Positions 1 through 10,696 of a DNA stretch of 64,000 nt are shown one piece after another. Under the pieces are notes generated by a model that saw nothing but the letters and a program-made list of their open reading frames with translations, searched no databases and was not told the origin of the DNA. A program made the translations under genes and the position numbers. How positions within the stretch are numbered: the stretch's first letter is position 1; each line of letters begins with the position of its first letter. This stretch comes from Begonia masoniana. Lineage: Eukaryota > Streptophyta > Magnoliopsida > Cucurbitales > Begoniaceae. Where the stretch lies: positions 50,303,897-50,367,896 of the forward strand of contig CM039505.1 of assembly GCA_022432975.1 (NCBI GenBank), read 5' to 3'.

Positions 1-273
1 GTAAAAGAAGGATTCAACTTCGAATAACCCAATTAATCCAATATCTGTCAAAGGTTCTACTAAATTAAAACCAACCAACTCATCAGGAGAAATACCCCTA
101 CTAGGAATAAGAGTTTTGAACTTGAAATCATCGTGATACCTCGATTCTACAAACTGAGTGAAGAAAAAGTGAGTTGGCCAATTTGTAGCCCGAGGCTGTT
201 CTCGAGGCTGTCTAGCAGGGAGCTTGGCCTTTTTAGAGGCGGGTTCCTTGCCAGCCCTTGAAGAAGACTCCAT
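1..273 (-). CDS. E1 third ORF (ORF3), N-terminal part, runs off the window
   Basis: The ATG is at 273-271 and 91 codons are open to the window edge. The N-terminus is basic (SKKAKLPAR) and is followed by a block shared with ORF3 of E2 and E3: the shared motif is LTDIGLIGLFEVESF. This is the start of what I take to be the 'putative plant transposon protein' domain (Pfam PF20167, from memory), found in many plant retroelements. It lies downstream of pol on the same strand, the place an env-like ORF occupies in SIRE1. No signal peptide or membrane segment is visible. Function is unknown. No lesion is seen in the part present. Confidence 0.7.
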   Translation of the reverse strand, partial: MESSSRAGKEPASKKAKLPARQPREQPRATNWPTHFFFTQFVESRYHDDFKFKTLIPSRGISPDELVGFNLVEPLTDIGLIGLFEVESFFY

Positions 274-566
274 TGAACGATAGAAGAGAATGACAGAGTG
301 CAATCGCGAAGGAGAGAAGGGTTTTTGGAGAGGAGAAAAATGTCTGTCAGAGCAGAAGCTTGTGAAAGAGCGCGAAAGATGAAGCGTCTTTGTAAAGAAA
401 GAGTTTAAATGAGGTAGGGCATCGCCCGAAGAGAGGAAAACTAAGCATTGGAATCGGATCGCCCGATGGTGTACACGTGTCATCAGATTAGAAAAAAATA
501 TATCATCCGGTGCATATACATCTTCCGATGAATAGTAAATGACCGGGCGATGTAATCACAAAAGGC
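274..566 (-). promoter_or_regulatory. E1 pol-ORF3 spacer with G-box
   Basis: This non-coding spacer separates the pol stop from the ORF3 start. It contains CACGTG at 474-479, about 200 bp upstream of the ORF3 ATG, within the context ACACGTGTCATCAGATTA. The same G-box context occurs in the equivalent spacers of E2 and E3. A role as an internal promoter for ORF3 is inference. Confidence 0.35.
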
Positions 567-3500
567 TTAACTTTTCTCACATTTCATAAGTCCTAACCTT
601 ATTCTTATTCCACATAAGGTTTTCTCATCTAAAGGCTTTGTGAAGATATCTGCCAATTGATCTTCGGAATTGGCAAACGCTAAAGATATATCACCTCTTT
701 GAACATGATCACGAATGAAGTGATATCTTACATCTATGTGCTTGGTTCTAGAATGCTGAATAGGATTTTTAGAAATGTTTATGGCACTGGTGTTATCACA
801 CCGAATAGGAATCCTATCATAAAACAGATTGTAGTCCTCTAGAGTTTGCTTCATCCAAAGCATTTGTGTACAGCAACTGCCTGCAGCAATATATTCACTC
901 TCAGCAGTTGACAATGCATTAGAATTCTGTTTCTTAGAATACCAAGACACTAGAGATTCTCCTAAGAATTGACAAGTGCCACTGGTGCTCTTCCTATCAA
1001 TTAGACTACCAGCATAGTCAGAATCAGAATATCCTACTAGATCAAAGGAGGTACCCTTCGGATACCATAAACCTAAATCAGGTGTCCCACTTAAATATTT
1101 AAAAATCCTTTTGACAGCAGTTAAGTGAGATTCCTTAGGAGCAGCCTGAAATCTAGCACATAAACAAACACTAAAGAGTATATCTGGCCTACTTGCAGTC
1201 AGATACAACAGAGAACCAATCATACCACGATATTTCTTGATATCCACACTTATACCATTTTCATCCTTGTCCAATTTAGTAGTGGTACTCATGGAAGTTT
1301 TAGACGATTTGACAGTTTCTAAACCAAATTTCTTAAGAAGTTCCTTAATGTACTTTTCTTGACAGAAGAAAATTCCATCAGGAGATTGACTAATCTGGAA
1401 TCCTAAGAAAAATTTTAACTCCCTCATCATACTCATCTCAAATTCACTTTGCATGAGGGAGGAAAACTCATTACACATTTTTACATTTGTTGATCCAAAA
1501 ATAATGTCATCGACATAAATTTGAACTAACAGAATATCCTTATCCTTTTGCATGGTAAATAGAGTTGAATCAGAGTTACCCTTTTTGAAATTTCTTTCCT
1601 CAAGGAAATTCTTCAACCTATCGTACCAAGCTCTAGGAGCCTGTTTAAGACCATAGAGAGCTTTCCTTAACTTATAGACATAGTCGGGTTTGTCAAAAGC
1701 TTCAAAACCTAAAGGTTACTCAACAAAAACTTCTTCTATAATATATCCATTTAAGAATGCACTCTTTACATCCATTTGAAAGAGTGTGAAGTTTTTGAAG
1801 CAAGCAAACACAAGAAGCATCCTAATTGACTCTAATCTAGCTACAGGGGCAAAAGATTCCTCAAAATCAATACCCTCTTCTTGAGAGTATCCCTTAGCAA
1901 CTAGTCTAGCCTTGTTTCTCACAACAATCCCATTTTCATCCAATTTATTCTTATAAACCCATTTGGTTCCAATAATGGGATGATCCTTAGGCCGTGGAAC
2001 AAGTTCCCATACCTTGCTCATTTCAAATTGATTTAACTCTTCTTGCATTGCTGAGATCCAATTCTCATCAATCTCGGCCTCTTCAACTTTCTTAGGCTCT
2101 ATTTGAGAAATAAATGCCACATTGGCACAGAGATTTCTAAGAGAGGATCTAGTCTTAACTCCTAATGAAGGATCACCTAAGACTTCATCTATTGGATGGT
2201 TCCTGACAAATTTCCAATCTCTAGGGAGAGTAGGATTTTCATCCTTGACAGGAATAATATCTAGAGAAGTAGAGGAGGGTTCTAAGGATTTCTCTACTTG
2301 TAGTGAATCTAAGGGTTTTTCTAAGAAAATAGAGTCCAGATGATTTTCCAAAGTGACATCCTCATCCACATTGATTGTGGGTTGAGGGGACTCATCAAAG
2401 TTGACATGCATTGATTCCTCTACAACTAGAGTTCTCCTATTGAAAACTCTATATGCTTTGCTAGAAAGAGAATAACCAAGAAAAATTCCAAGATCAGATT
2501 TGGAGTCGAATTTTCCTAAGTTATCCTTAGTGTTGAGAATAAAGCATTTGCTACCAAAGGCTCTAAAGTATTTAACAGAAGGAGTTTTTCCACTCCAGAG
2601 CTCATATGGAGTTTTCTCAAGAATAGGTCTTATGGAGACCCGATTTAGAACATAACAGGCTGTTGCAACAGCTTCAGCCCAGAAATACTTAGGAAGAGAA
2701 TTCTCATTAAGCATAGTCCTAGCAAGCTCTTGGAGAGACCTATTTTTCCTCTCAACAACACCATTTTGCTGAGGGGTCCTAGGAGAAGAGAAATTGTGCT
2801 CAATTCCATACTTGAGACACAAGAGTTCAAATTTCTCATTTTCAAATTCTCCACTATGATTACTACGAATAGCAACTATGGTGAGCTCCTTTTCATTTTG
2901 AACTCTTTTCCTAAAACTAGAAAAGGTGTCAAAAGTCTCATCCTTAGACTTCAGAAAGTGAACCCAAGTAAATCTAGAAAAATCATCAACAATGACGAAT
3001 GCATAGAATTTTCCTCCTAGGCTAGCTATATTTGAAGGACCGAAGAGGTCCATGTGAAGGAGTTGAAGAGGCTTAGAAGTTGAAATTGCATTCTTCGATG
3101 CAAAAGAAGTTTTGATCTGCTTACCCATTTGGCAAGCTTCACAGACCTTATCCTTCTCAAAGGATATCTTAGGGATTCCTCTAACTAAATTCTCCTTAGT
3201 AATCTTAGCTAAAGTATCCATCCCTACATGTCCTAATCTCCTATGCCAAATCCAAGAATCATGGGAAGAATTAACAGCAAAACATTTCTCATCAACATGC
3301 TCAAAGTCATTCAGATCAACAATATAGACATTTTCTTTTCTAAATCCTTTAAACAAAACATTGTTGGTTGAAATGTCTTTAATCACACAAGCATTTGATT
3401 TGAATGTTACATTATAGCCCTTGTCACACAACTGACTTATGCTTAGCAGATTATGCTTTAATCCTTCTACTAATAATACATTTTCAATGATTGGTTTAGA

Positions 3501-4724
3501 AGGATTACCTATATTGCCGATGCCAACAATCCTGCCCTTTTGGTTTCCACCAAAAGTGACACTGCCCTTTTTCTTGTTGACAACAGCAAACTTGGTTGAG
3601 TCTCCCGTCATATGCCTTGAACAACCACTGTCAAGGTACCACTGATTCTTCCCGGGAGAGCTGTCAAACTCATTCTCGTGTGCCATAAAGCAGAGGTTGG
3701 CAACTTCCTCATCTTCTGAAGAAGAGGTGTCACTTTCACTTTCATCCAAGTAGCCTTCATGGCCTTCTTCTTGAATTTCTTGGGATACTTCTTTGCTTGT
3801 GGACAGTCTGCCTTCATATGACCAGGCTTTCCACACCCAAAGCATGTGATCTCCTTGTCCTTTTGGAACTTCTCACCCTTTGGAAATCTTTTTCCCTGCA
3901 TCCTCTTCCGTTGCAGGAATTTACTGAATCTCCTAGTGATGAGAGCTATATCCTCATCATCTTCCTCTTCTTCATCCTCAGATACTTCATTCTTGCTAGA
4001 GGAGGCTTTCAAAGCAATGTCCTTTTTCCTTGTGACCTCCTTTTCTTTGAGGTCCTCCTTTTCGTTTGCCCTCATTGTGATCTCATGTGTCATGAGAGAT
4101 CCAATGAGCTCCTCAAGCTTTAGAGCTTTGAGATCCTTTGCTTCCTGTATGGCAGTCACTTTTGGCTGCCAACTTCTTGGAAGACATCTGAGGATCTTCC
4201 TGACCCGTTATTCACTAGAGTAAGATTTACCAAGAGCTTTCAAACCATTAGTTATGTTAGTAAATCTGGTAAACATTGAAGAGACAGACTCATCCTTAGG
4301 CATAGAAAATAGTTCATACTCATGTATGAGCATATTCAATTTGCTCTCTTTCACCTGATTTGTGCCCTCGTGTGTGACCTCTAATAGACGTCAAATCTCT
4401 TGAGCGCTTTCACACCCTTGTACTCTATTAAATTCGTCTCTGTTCAGAGCACAGTACAAGGTGTTTATTGCCTTGGCATTTAGGCTCAAGTTCTTTTTAT
4501 CTGTATCATTTAGTTCGTGTGAAGCTTTGGGAGTTCTAATACCGTCTTCTGTTTTAAAAGCTATGTATGGACCATTTTCTATATTATTCCATAGTTCATA
4601 GTCAAAAGCTTGAATGAATATTCTCATTCTAGACTTCCAATAGACATAATCACTCCCATCGAAAAAGGGAGGTCTATTTGTTGCTTGACCTTCTACTAGG
4701 TGTGGTGTTAGTGTTGAATGTCAT
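567..4724 (-). pseudogene. E1 gag-pol, degenerate, lacking the putative intron
   Basis: In reading order this contains gag, one CCHC knuckle ([14 protein letters not shown]), protease (LDSGCS), integrase, reverse transcriptase (YVDDIIFG) and RNase H (AESEYIAAG). Lesions seen: a +1 shift just after the gag start (ATG at 4724); TGG to TGA at 4391-4393; a stop at 4208-4210; a 1-nt deletion near 3747; and CAA to TAA at 1716-1718. The second catalytic Asp of integrase is Asn (2859-2861, SNHSG instead of SDHGG). Unlike E2 and E3, the knuckle region joins pol directly in frame ([14 protein letters not shown]), with no 539-nt segment between. It is either a copy of a spliced transcript or an ancestrally intron-less lineage. 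Confidence 0.85.
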
Positions 4725-4775
4725 GGTAAATATCTCGCAGAGTGTTCTAATACAACTTAGACAATAATTAACCTT

Positions 4776-4787
4776 GCTCTGATACCA
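4776..4787 (-). other. E1 primer-binding site
   Basis: The minus strand reads TGGTATCAGAGC, complementary to the 3' end of plant initiator tRNA-Met. It lies 2 nt (AT) inside the 5' LTR border at 4790. Confidence 0.85.
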
Positions 4788-4789
4788 AT

Positions 4790-5698
4790 TGTAGGAACGA
4801 TATTGTCTAAGAGGGGGGTGAATTAGACATTTTTAAATTTTAATCCAAAGTCTAACTAAATTTCTCTTTTGAATAAAGTACTTATAAATTAATAGCAGAC
4901 AAACAAATAAAGTAAAGAGAAAGAGAGAGAAATTCGACACCACAGTTTTTAACGTGGTTCGGCCAAACTGCCTACGTCCACGCTCCAAGGCTCCCCCTTG
5001 AAGATTCTTAACCTTCTCCTCAGTGAGAAAACAGATCGGTATTCCGGGCTCCGATCAACTGCCTTATACACTTCTGGATTATTCTTCACGAGCGATAATC
5101 CACTGCCTTACAAGATTTTCAGATTTGAATGACAGATTATGATGATCTACAAACTCTCAAAACAGAATCTCAAGTTTTAGAATATAGAGTTGTAGATATA
5201 GAATACAAAGTATGCTTTACAAGTTAGAGTTCAGGAAATCAAATTTGCAAAAGTTGTATCTTCGTGCTCTAACCTCGGCTTTAATACTCTGTCTGCAAAT
5301 CGGCTTGACTTCAATGCTCCTTATCCAATAATGGAAACTTTGTTACCGTTGGAGCAGCTTTCGTACAAAAGCAGGTAGCCGTTGCTTTCTGAAAGCGCAA
5401 GTCGCCCGACGCCATTAATGTTCTGGACTTTAAGCTTCTGGGTGAGATACTCTGTAGCTTTCGCGGCATAATTTAAAATCTGGCGGAAGACGTTGCTTTA
5501 CAATGCTTGAACCGGCTTCGTTAGATGTAATGATATGAGGCTTGAGCCGAAACGGTGGATGCTGCTTTAGAAGTTGAACCGCTGTCGGAAGATGCAGCAT
5601 TTAAAAATGTTGAACCGGTATCGGTGGATGCAGAGGATTTAAACGTCTTCCGGCTTTGTCGTTTAGTATGCGGTGGAGTTCTTCTACGAAGTCATCCG
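4790..5698 (-). repeat. E1 5' LTR, inner part, truncated by E2
   Basis: It starts with TGTAGGAACGATATTG on the plus strand and resembles the E3 LTR (repeated CCGGCATCGG/CCGGTATCGG motifs and a TTGTCGTTTAGT block). It stops in ...GAAGTCATCCG at 5698, directly against the TGTAGG border of E2. The E3 LTR continues past the same point with CCTTTGTCG, so the break is internal to the LTR. Confidence 0.75.
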
Positions 5699-6450
5699 TG
5701 TAGGATCGGTATTGTCTAAGAGGGGGGTGAATTAGACCTTTTTAAATTTTAATTACTAGTCAACTTAATCTCTCTCCTAGATTGAACTTATAGATTTATC
5801 ACAAGTGATCAGATAATGTAAAGAGAGAGAGAGAGAAATTCGACACCAGTATTTTTACGTGGTTCGGCCAAACTGCCTACGTCCACGCTCCAAGGCTCCT
5901 CCTTGAAGATTCCTTACTTCTCCTCAACGAGAAATCCTGATCGAGCTTTCGGGCGTCGATCCAAAGCCTTTTACACAATACAGGATTGAACTTTACGGGC
6001 GTCAATCCACTGCCTTAAACAAATTTAGAGTTTGTAAAGTTTTGCACAAAAACTACTCTCTCACAGAATCTGAATCTCAAGTTCGAATGTAAGAGGAGAG
6101 TAGTACGATTTACAGAGTATGAATATTTTCGCAAGTTAGGGCTCAGGAATTCAAATCGCAAAAGTTGTTCCTTTGTGCTCTAAGCTCGGCTTTTATACTC
6201 TGTCCATTTTCTGCTTGACTTCAATGCTTCTAAACCAATAATAGAAACTTTGTTACCGTTGGGAAGCATCCGTACAAGTTCAGGTAGCCATTGCCGTTTG
6301 TAGTTGTAAATCGTCGTCGCCATTAATGTTCTGGAGTTATGGCTGAAAATGACGTCACTGTAGCTTCGCGGCTAATTTGAATTCTGGCGGAAGTTCACCG
6401 GTAGATGCAACTAATGAGCGGAGACACGTCATCGGTGAATGCTGCTTGAA

Positions 6451-7290
6451 ATGCCATCGGTAGATATATCCTTGAATTCCATCGGCAGAAGCATCTTCAA
6501 CTTCGATCGGCAGAAGCAATTCGTAAAACTTCATCGGCACATTCTATCTTCAAAGCCATCGGCAGAGAAAGCATGTACTGACTTGACACGTCATCGGCAT
6601 AAGTCTCTTTAAAAACCATCGGCAGATGAACTCATGAAACTTGTCGTCTAGTGATCGGCATGAGCAAGCTTAAAAGCTATCGGCAGAGAAAGCATGTACT
6701 GACTTGACACGTCATCGGCATATGTCATCAAAGACGCTATCGGCAGAGAAAGCATGTACTGACTTGACACGTCATCGGCATATGTCATCAAAGACGCTAT
6801 CGGCAGAGAAAGCATGTACTGACTTGACACGTCATCGGCATATGTCATCAAAGACGCTATCGGCAGAGAAAGCATGTACTGACTTGACACGTCATCGGCA
6901 TATGTCATCAAAGACGCTATCGGCAGAGAAAGCATGTACTGACTTGACACGTCATCGGCATATGTCATCAAAGACGCTATCGGCAGAGAAAGCATGTACT
7001 GACTTGACACGTCATCGGCATATGTCATCAAAGACGCTATCGGCAGATGAACTCATGAAACTTGAAGCCATCGGTTAGATATATCCTTGAATTCCATCGG
7101 CAGAAAGATCTTCAACTTCGATCGGCAGAAGCAATTCGTAAAACTTCATCGGCAATTCTATCTTCAAAGCCATCGGCAGATGTTTCTTTAAAAGCGTCAT
7201 CGGCATAAGTCTCTTTAAAAACCATCGGCAGCTGAACTCATGAAACTTGTCGTTCTAGTGATCGGCATGAGCAAGCTTAAAAGCTATCGG
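6451..7290. repeat. Internal duplication within the E2 3' LTR
   Basis: The module series beginning GCCATCGGTAGATATATCC at 6451 is repeated beginning near 7066 with small changes (GCCATCGGTTAGATATATCC). Each copy continues through the same ordered modules to the GATCGGCATGAGCAAGC block. The 60-bp array lies between the two copies. The E2 5' LTR has only one such series (about 16210-16440). Confidence 0.75.
6676..7046. repeat. 60-bp tandem array in the E2 3' LTR
   Basis: A unit of exactly 60 bp (contains CATGTACTGACTTGACACG and two ATCGGCA cores) is repeated about 6.2 times with no differences seen. A single unit at about 7491-7562 and a partial one at 6562 look like ancestral single-copy forms. 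The E2 5' LTR lacks the array. Open reading frames across it on either strand come from the period being a multiple of three. Confidence 0.9.
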
Positions 7291-7848
7291 CAGGTGTAGG
7301 CGTTGCAATTCCATCGGCAGACGCATCCTTAAATTTCACGGCATGTGCAGCCTTTGGTTATTATCTCTTTTGTCGTTTAGTCAATCGGCAGGAGTAGCTT
7401 CAAACATCATCGGCATACGTGTTCACATAACATCGGCAGATGAAACAAATAAGTACTTTGACACATCATCGGCATCTGTCTTCAGAAACAGCTATCGGCA
7501 GAGAAAGCATGTACTGACTTGACACGTCATCGGCATATGTCATCAAAGACGCTATCGGCAGATGATAACTTCTAAACGGCGTCTTCTTCTGCTTAGCAAT
7601 CGGCAGAGGCTTCCATTTTTTTGATGTATAGTCATCGGTAGAAGCACGCGTTTTACAGCCCTGTTTTTTCTGTTCTGCTCTGTATACTCAAACCGATTTA
7701 TTAGACAACTAAAATACCCTTTTCAAGGGTATTTCCATATAAACTCATATTCATTATTTTCTTTAAATACACATAATCAAATTGTACATTATTTATACAA
7801 ATACATAATCAAAAACAAATTATGACTTAAACAATCTATAAGTCAACA

Positions 7849-7863
7849 ATCTCCCCCTTTTTG
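7849..7863 (-). other. E2 polypurine tract
   Basis: The minus strand reads CAAAAAGGGGGAGAT immediately before the LTR start TGTTGAC. This is the expected plus-strand primer position of an LTR retrotransposon, and it is matched exactly in E4 (63341 onward). Confidence 0.8.
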
Positions 7864-8134
7864 ATTATGACAACATAAATTTGATTAACTTTGATACTCC
7901 CCCATAATTCTAGCCGCTCCCCCATAGTGAGTGCATTTTATTAAAATAACCATTCATAGCAGTTCCAGAAACACAGAGTATATACAAAGAATGTTATCCA
8001 ATCAAACTCAATCAAATATAATATTCTCCCCCATTGACATTATCAAAAAAAATGCATTCAACATCAGAGTATGTTTAGAAAAAAAATAGTCATTAAAAAG
8101 AAACAACCAAAAAAGATGATATAACCAAAAATCG
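7864..8134 (-). other. E2 ORF3-to-LTR spacer with repeated G-tracts
   Basis: No ORF is seen. Besides the polypurine tract there are three further GGGGGAG tracts on the sense strand, at about 7897-7903, 7917-7923 and 8026-8032. The same tracts occur in E4 (63387 onward and 63584), and the last one also in E3 (38212). Some may be auxiliary plus-strand primers (inference). Confidence 0.5.
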
Positions 8135-10336
8135 CTATTTGAAAAGATCTAAATGACGATTCCAAAGAGCTCTCTGGACATAAGAGGGCACGTCACGGTG
8201 GGGATTGAAAAAACCATCCACCAGAGCTTGAAGGAAAGCACGATCTCTTGGGAGAGGCGATTGATAGACCACCATTGCCAGACAGGGAGCAGGAGGTGGA
8301 GAAGGCTCTCGGGACAACTCCACGTCCATGCAAGAAGGAGACTCGACAGAAGGAACAGAGCACACATCCATACAAGGTGGAGGAGAAGCTTTCATTGGAC
8401 AGGCTGGAGGAGAGGAAGATTCAGGAGCTGAGGAAGATGTAGGAAGAGTGAACTTGAGCTCAGCCTCATGAATATCTAGGGGCATGAGACGCACATCTTC
8501 AAAAACAGCAGGCCTGGAAAGGGGAAGAAGCAAGTCTGCAAAGCAGGCCTCGGGATTATTGAGGCCAGAGCATGATGGTTCGGGTTCAGGCTCAGGTTCA
8601 GGTGTCAACGCGGCAATGGACAATTGGAGTTTCTCAAGTTCTCTGACAACCATTCGCCTATCACCATCAATCTTTGTAGACAGCAGGCCAAGACCAGTAT
8701 CCAGAGCAACGCCCATGTCCTGATGATTCTTATCAATTTTACTTTGGAGAGTACTGAGGGCAGTGCCAAGGTTGGTAATAGAGGCTTGCATCTCATTGTA
8801 CTGAGCCTCTGTGAAGGAAAATCTCCTGTGATATGTTATGGGAGTTGCAGGAGTTGCAGGAGTATTGGAGAGAAGGGGTTGGACTGGCAGAGCAATTGGA
8901 GCAGGTTGGACAGGTGATGGAGGGTGCACCTCTTGCTGATCGGGAGATGGATGAGGTGAAGGTTCATGAGTTGGAGATGGAGGTGTTGAAAGTTCATGGT
9001 TTGGAGATGCTGAAGGTGGTTGAACTGGAACTGGAGGAGCCGAAGGTGGTAAGGAAAGAGTAGGTGGAGAGGGAGGTGGAGGAACTGGAGATGGTAGAGC
9101 TGGAGGACCATGAGTGAAAATGGAAGAAATAGCTCGAATTACCGGAGAGATGGAAGGAAAAACAGGCTGAGAAGGTAAGACGAGAGAAGGTGGAGGAGAA
9201 GGAGGCTGTTCAGGAATAGGAAGAGATACAGATGAGGGAGCAGAGGTGGCCTCTGAAATGGGTGCCATGGAGGAGGGAGCAATCCTACGCCTACGCACTA
9301 AAGGAGAAGGTGGGGGGCTTGAATCCTGAGATTGACATACAGTGTCATCTCCTCCTTCAGCAGTTGACTCCTCAGGCAGGATAAGCTTGCGTTTACCACG
9401 CCTGACAGGAACTGCCTTAGAAACCTTTTGCTTAGCCTTATGCAAGGAAGGCTCCCCTTTTCCGATTCTTTTTAGTCCCATCTTGTTGAGAGTGGCTTGG
9501 GAATAATAATTGGAGGGCAGAAGTCGCACAGGCTCTTCCTCCTCAAGAAGGACAACCTCAAGATGAGCAAATAACCGCATAAGAAGCAAATTATACGGTA
9601 AGGATGTAGCCTTAGAGGATACTGCCAAAATCATCCTTCGAACCACAATGTATCCTACATTGAAAGGAGTCTTGAAATAGAGAGCAAATAGAACAAATAG
9701 CTCCATTGCGCTCACCTCATCATAATGTCCACCCTTGGGAACAATATTGAAATCTATCATATGACGAAAAACTTTGGCCCTCGGGGTCAAATGTCTGCCC
9801 TTTAACTGATCAGGAGAAGCATTAGGGTCCAAAGCAATTTCCCTGAGAAACTGTAGACCATCAGAAGTTCCAAAGAAAGGTAGCTCATGGCCTGTCACAT
9901 ATTTATAGGGGCAGCTATCCAAATGAGGAGCTCCCAGAAGAGCATTTATGGACTGAGGGGATATTTCTATGCATTTGTTATATACATAGCTTTTAATGGA
10001 AGGGGGATCAGCAGTAAAGCTAAGATTGGCATAGAACATCCGGATAGCTTCCGGATAGAAGAAGGATTCGGTTTCAAACAATCCTATTAACCCAAGATCC
10101 GTCAAGGGTTCTACAATGTTCATCCCAGCTAAACTTTCAAAATCAATACCTTTACTGGGAATTAATGACCTGAACTGGTAATCGGCATGAAACTTGTTCT
10201 CGGCAGCTTTAGTGAGAAAGTGGAAGGATGGAAACGCATTTGCCCTTGGAATCTCACGAGGAGGGCGATCAGAAACCTTAGCCTTTTTCTTGGCCTGAAC
10301 GGAGATGGCTTGATCTGAAGAACCGATATGCTCCAT
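8135..10336 (-). CDS. E2 ORF3: intact 733-residue protein of unknown function
   Basis: I chose the ATG at 10336 (MEHIGSSDQ) because E1 and E3 ORF3 start at the equivalent place. The frame is open further upstream. Domains seen: a basic N-terminal patch (AKKKAKV); a conserved block of about 220 residues (LTDLGLIGLFETESFF, IRMFYANLSF, SINALLG, PKGGHYDEVSAMEL, GYIVVRRMI) that I assign to the PF20167-type plant transposon domain from memory; a Ser/Pro-rich linker of about 150-200 residues; a heptad-like helical stretch with QSKIDKNHQD and STKIDGDRRM; a PEPEPEPEP tract; and a C-terminal VVYQ...FF..P...W motif also found in E3 and E4. No membrane segment is seen, which argues against a classical envelope. 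Conservation in four elements suggests a real function. Confidence 0.8.
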   Translation of the reverse strand: MEHIGSSDQAISVQAKKKAKVSDRPPREIPRANAFPSFHFLTKAAENKFHADYQFRSLIPSKGIDFESLAGMNIVEPLTDLGLIGLFETESFFYPEAIRMFYANLSFTADPPSIKSYVYNKCIEISPQSINALLGAPHLDSCPYKYVTGHELPFFGTSDGLQFLREIALDPNASPDQLKGRHLTPRAKVFRHMIDFNIVPKGGHYDEVSAMELFVLFALYFKTPFNVGYIVVRRMILAVSSKATSLPYNLLLMRLFAHLEVVLLEEEEPVRLLPSNYYSQATLNKMGLKRIGKGEPSLHKAKQKVSKAVPVRRGKRKLILPEESTAEGGDDTVCQSQDSSPPPSPLVRRRRIAPSSMAPISEATSAPSSVSLPIPEQPPSPPPSLVLPSQPVFPSISPVIRAISSIFTHGPPALPSPVPPPPSPPTLSLPPSAPPVPVQPPSASPNHELSTPPSPTHEPSPHPSPDQQEVHPPSPVQPAPIALPVQPLLSNTPATPATPITYHRRFSFTEAQYNEMQASITNLGTALSTLQSKIDKNHQDMGVALDTGLGLLSTKIDGDRRMVVRELEKLQLSIAALTPEPEPEPEPSCSGLNNPEACFADLLLPLSRPAVFEDVRLMPLDIHEAELKFTLPTSSSAPESSSPPACPMKASPPPCMDVCSVPSVESPSCMDVELSREPSPPPAPCLAMVVYQSPLPRDRAFLQALVDGFFNPHRDVPSYVQRALWNRHLDLFK

Positions 10337-10696
10337 TGAAAGATTAGGAATCGAGAAAGAGGGTTGGTAGGGCAGGGGGGATTTTCTCTCAGAAAGAGCG
10401 CAAAATGAAATGTCTTCGAGAAGACACATAGTTTAAACAAAGAAGGGGCATCGCTCGACGCGAGGGAGACACACGTGTAGAACGGATAGGCATGATGAAC
10501 CACACGTGTCGGCAGATTAACAATACATCTTCCGATGCTTACAGATACTATGCATCTGCCGATACCTACCGGTATCAAGACATCTGCCGATGACAAAAGA
10601 GAGGTACAGCATCTACCGATGCTATCACAGAAGGAGAAGCTCTAACACTTAAGAATTTTTTTTTTTTTTTTTTTTTTTCATAACAGAGACAGAATC
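10337..10696 (-). promoter_or_regulatory. E2 pol-ORF3 spacer, two G-boxes and an oligo(dT) run
   Basis: CACGTG occurs at 10472-10477 and 10503-10508, about 135-170 bp upstream of the ORF3 ATG, in ACACGTGT contexts shared with E1 and E3. A run of T on the plus strand lies at about 10657-10679. The role as an ORF3 promoter is inferred. Confidence 0.35.

Larger units (their letters stand above)
5699..7848 (-). repeat. E2 3' LTR (2150 bp), rearranged
   Basis: It is bounded by TGTAGGATCGG (5699) and AAGTCAACA (7848), the TG...CA termini of the family. Most of it consists of degenerate modules of roughly 25-30 bp around CATCGGCA. Compared with the E2 5' LTR it carries a 60-bp tandem array and a large internal duplication, making it much longer over the corresponding interval. 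Confidence 0.85.

Noticed and set aside
4776..4787. tRNA gene fragment
   Set aside because: Only the 12-nt complement of the tRNA 3' end is present, in the exact primer-binding position.
6648..7078. ORFs on both strands over the 60-bp array
   Set aside because: The period is a multiple of three, so both strands stay open. It lies inside an LTR.
8135..10429. Calling ORF3 a retroviral-type envelope
   Set aside because: No signal peptide, membrane span or furin-like site is visible. Only the position resembles env.
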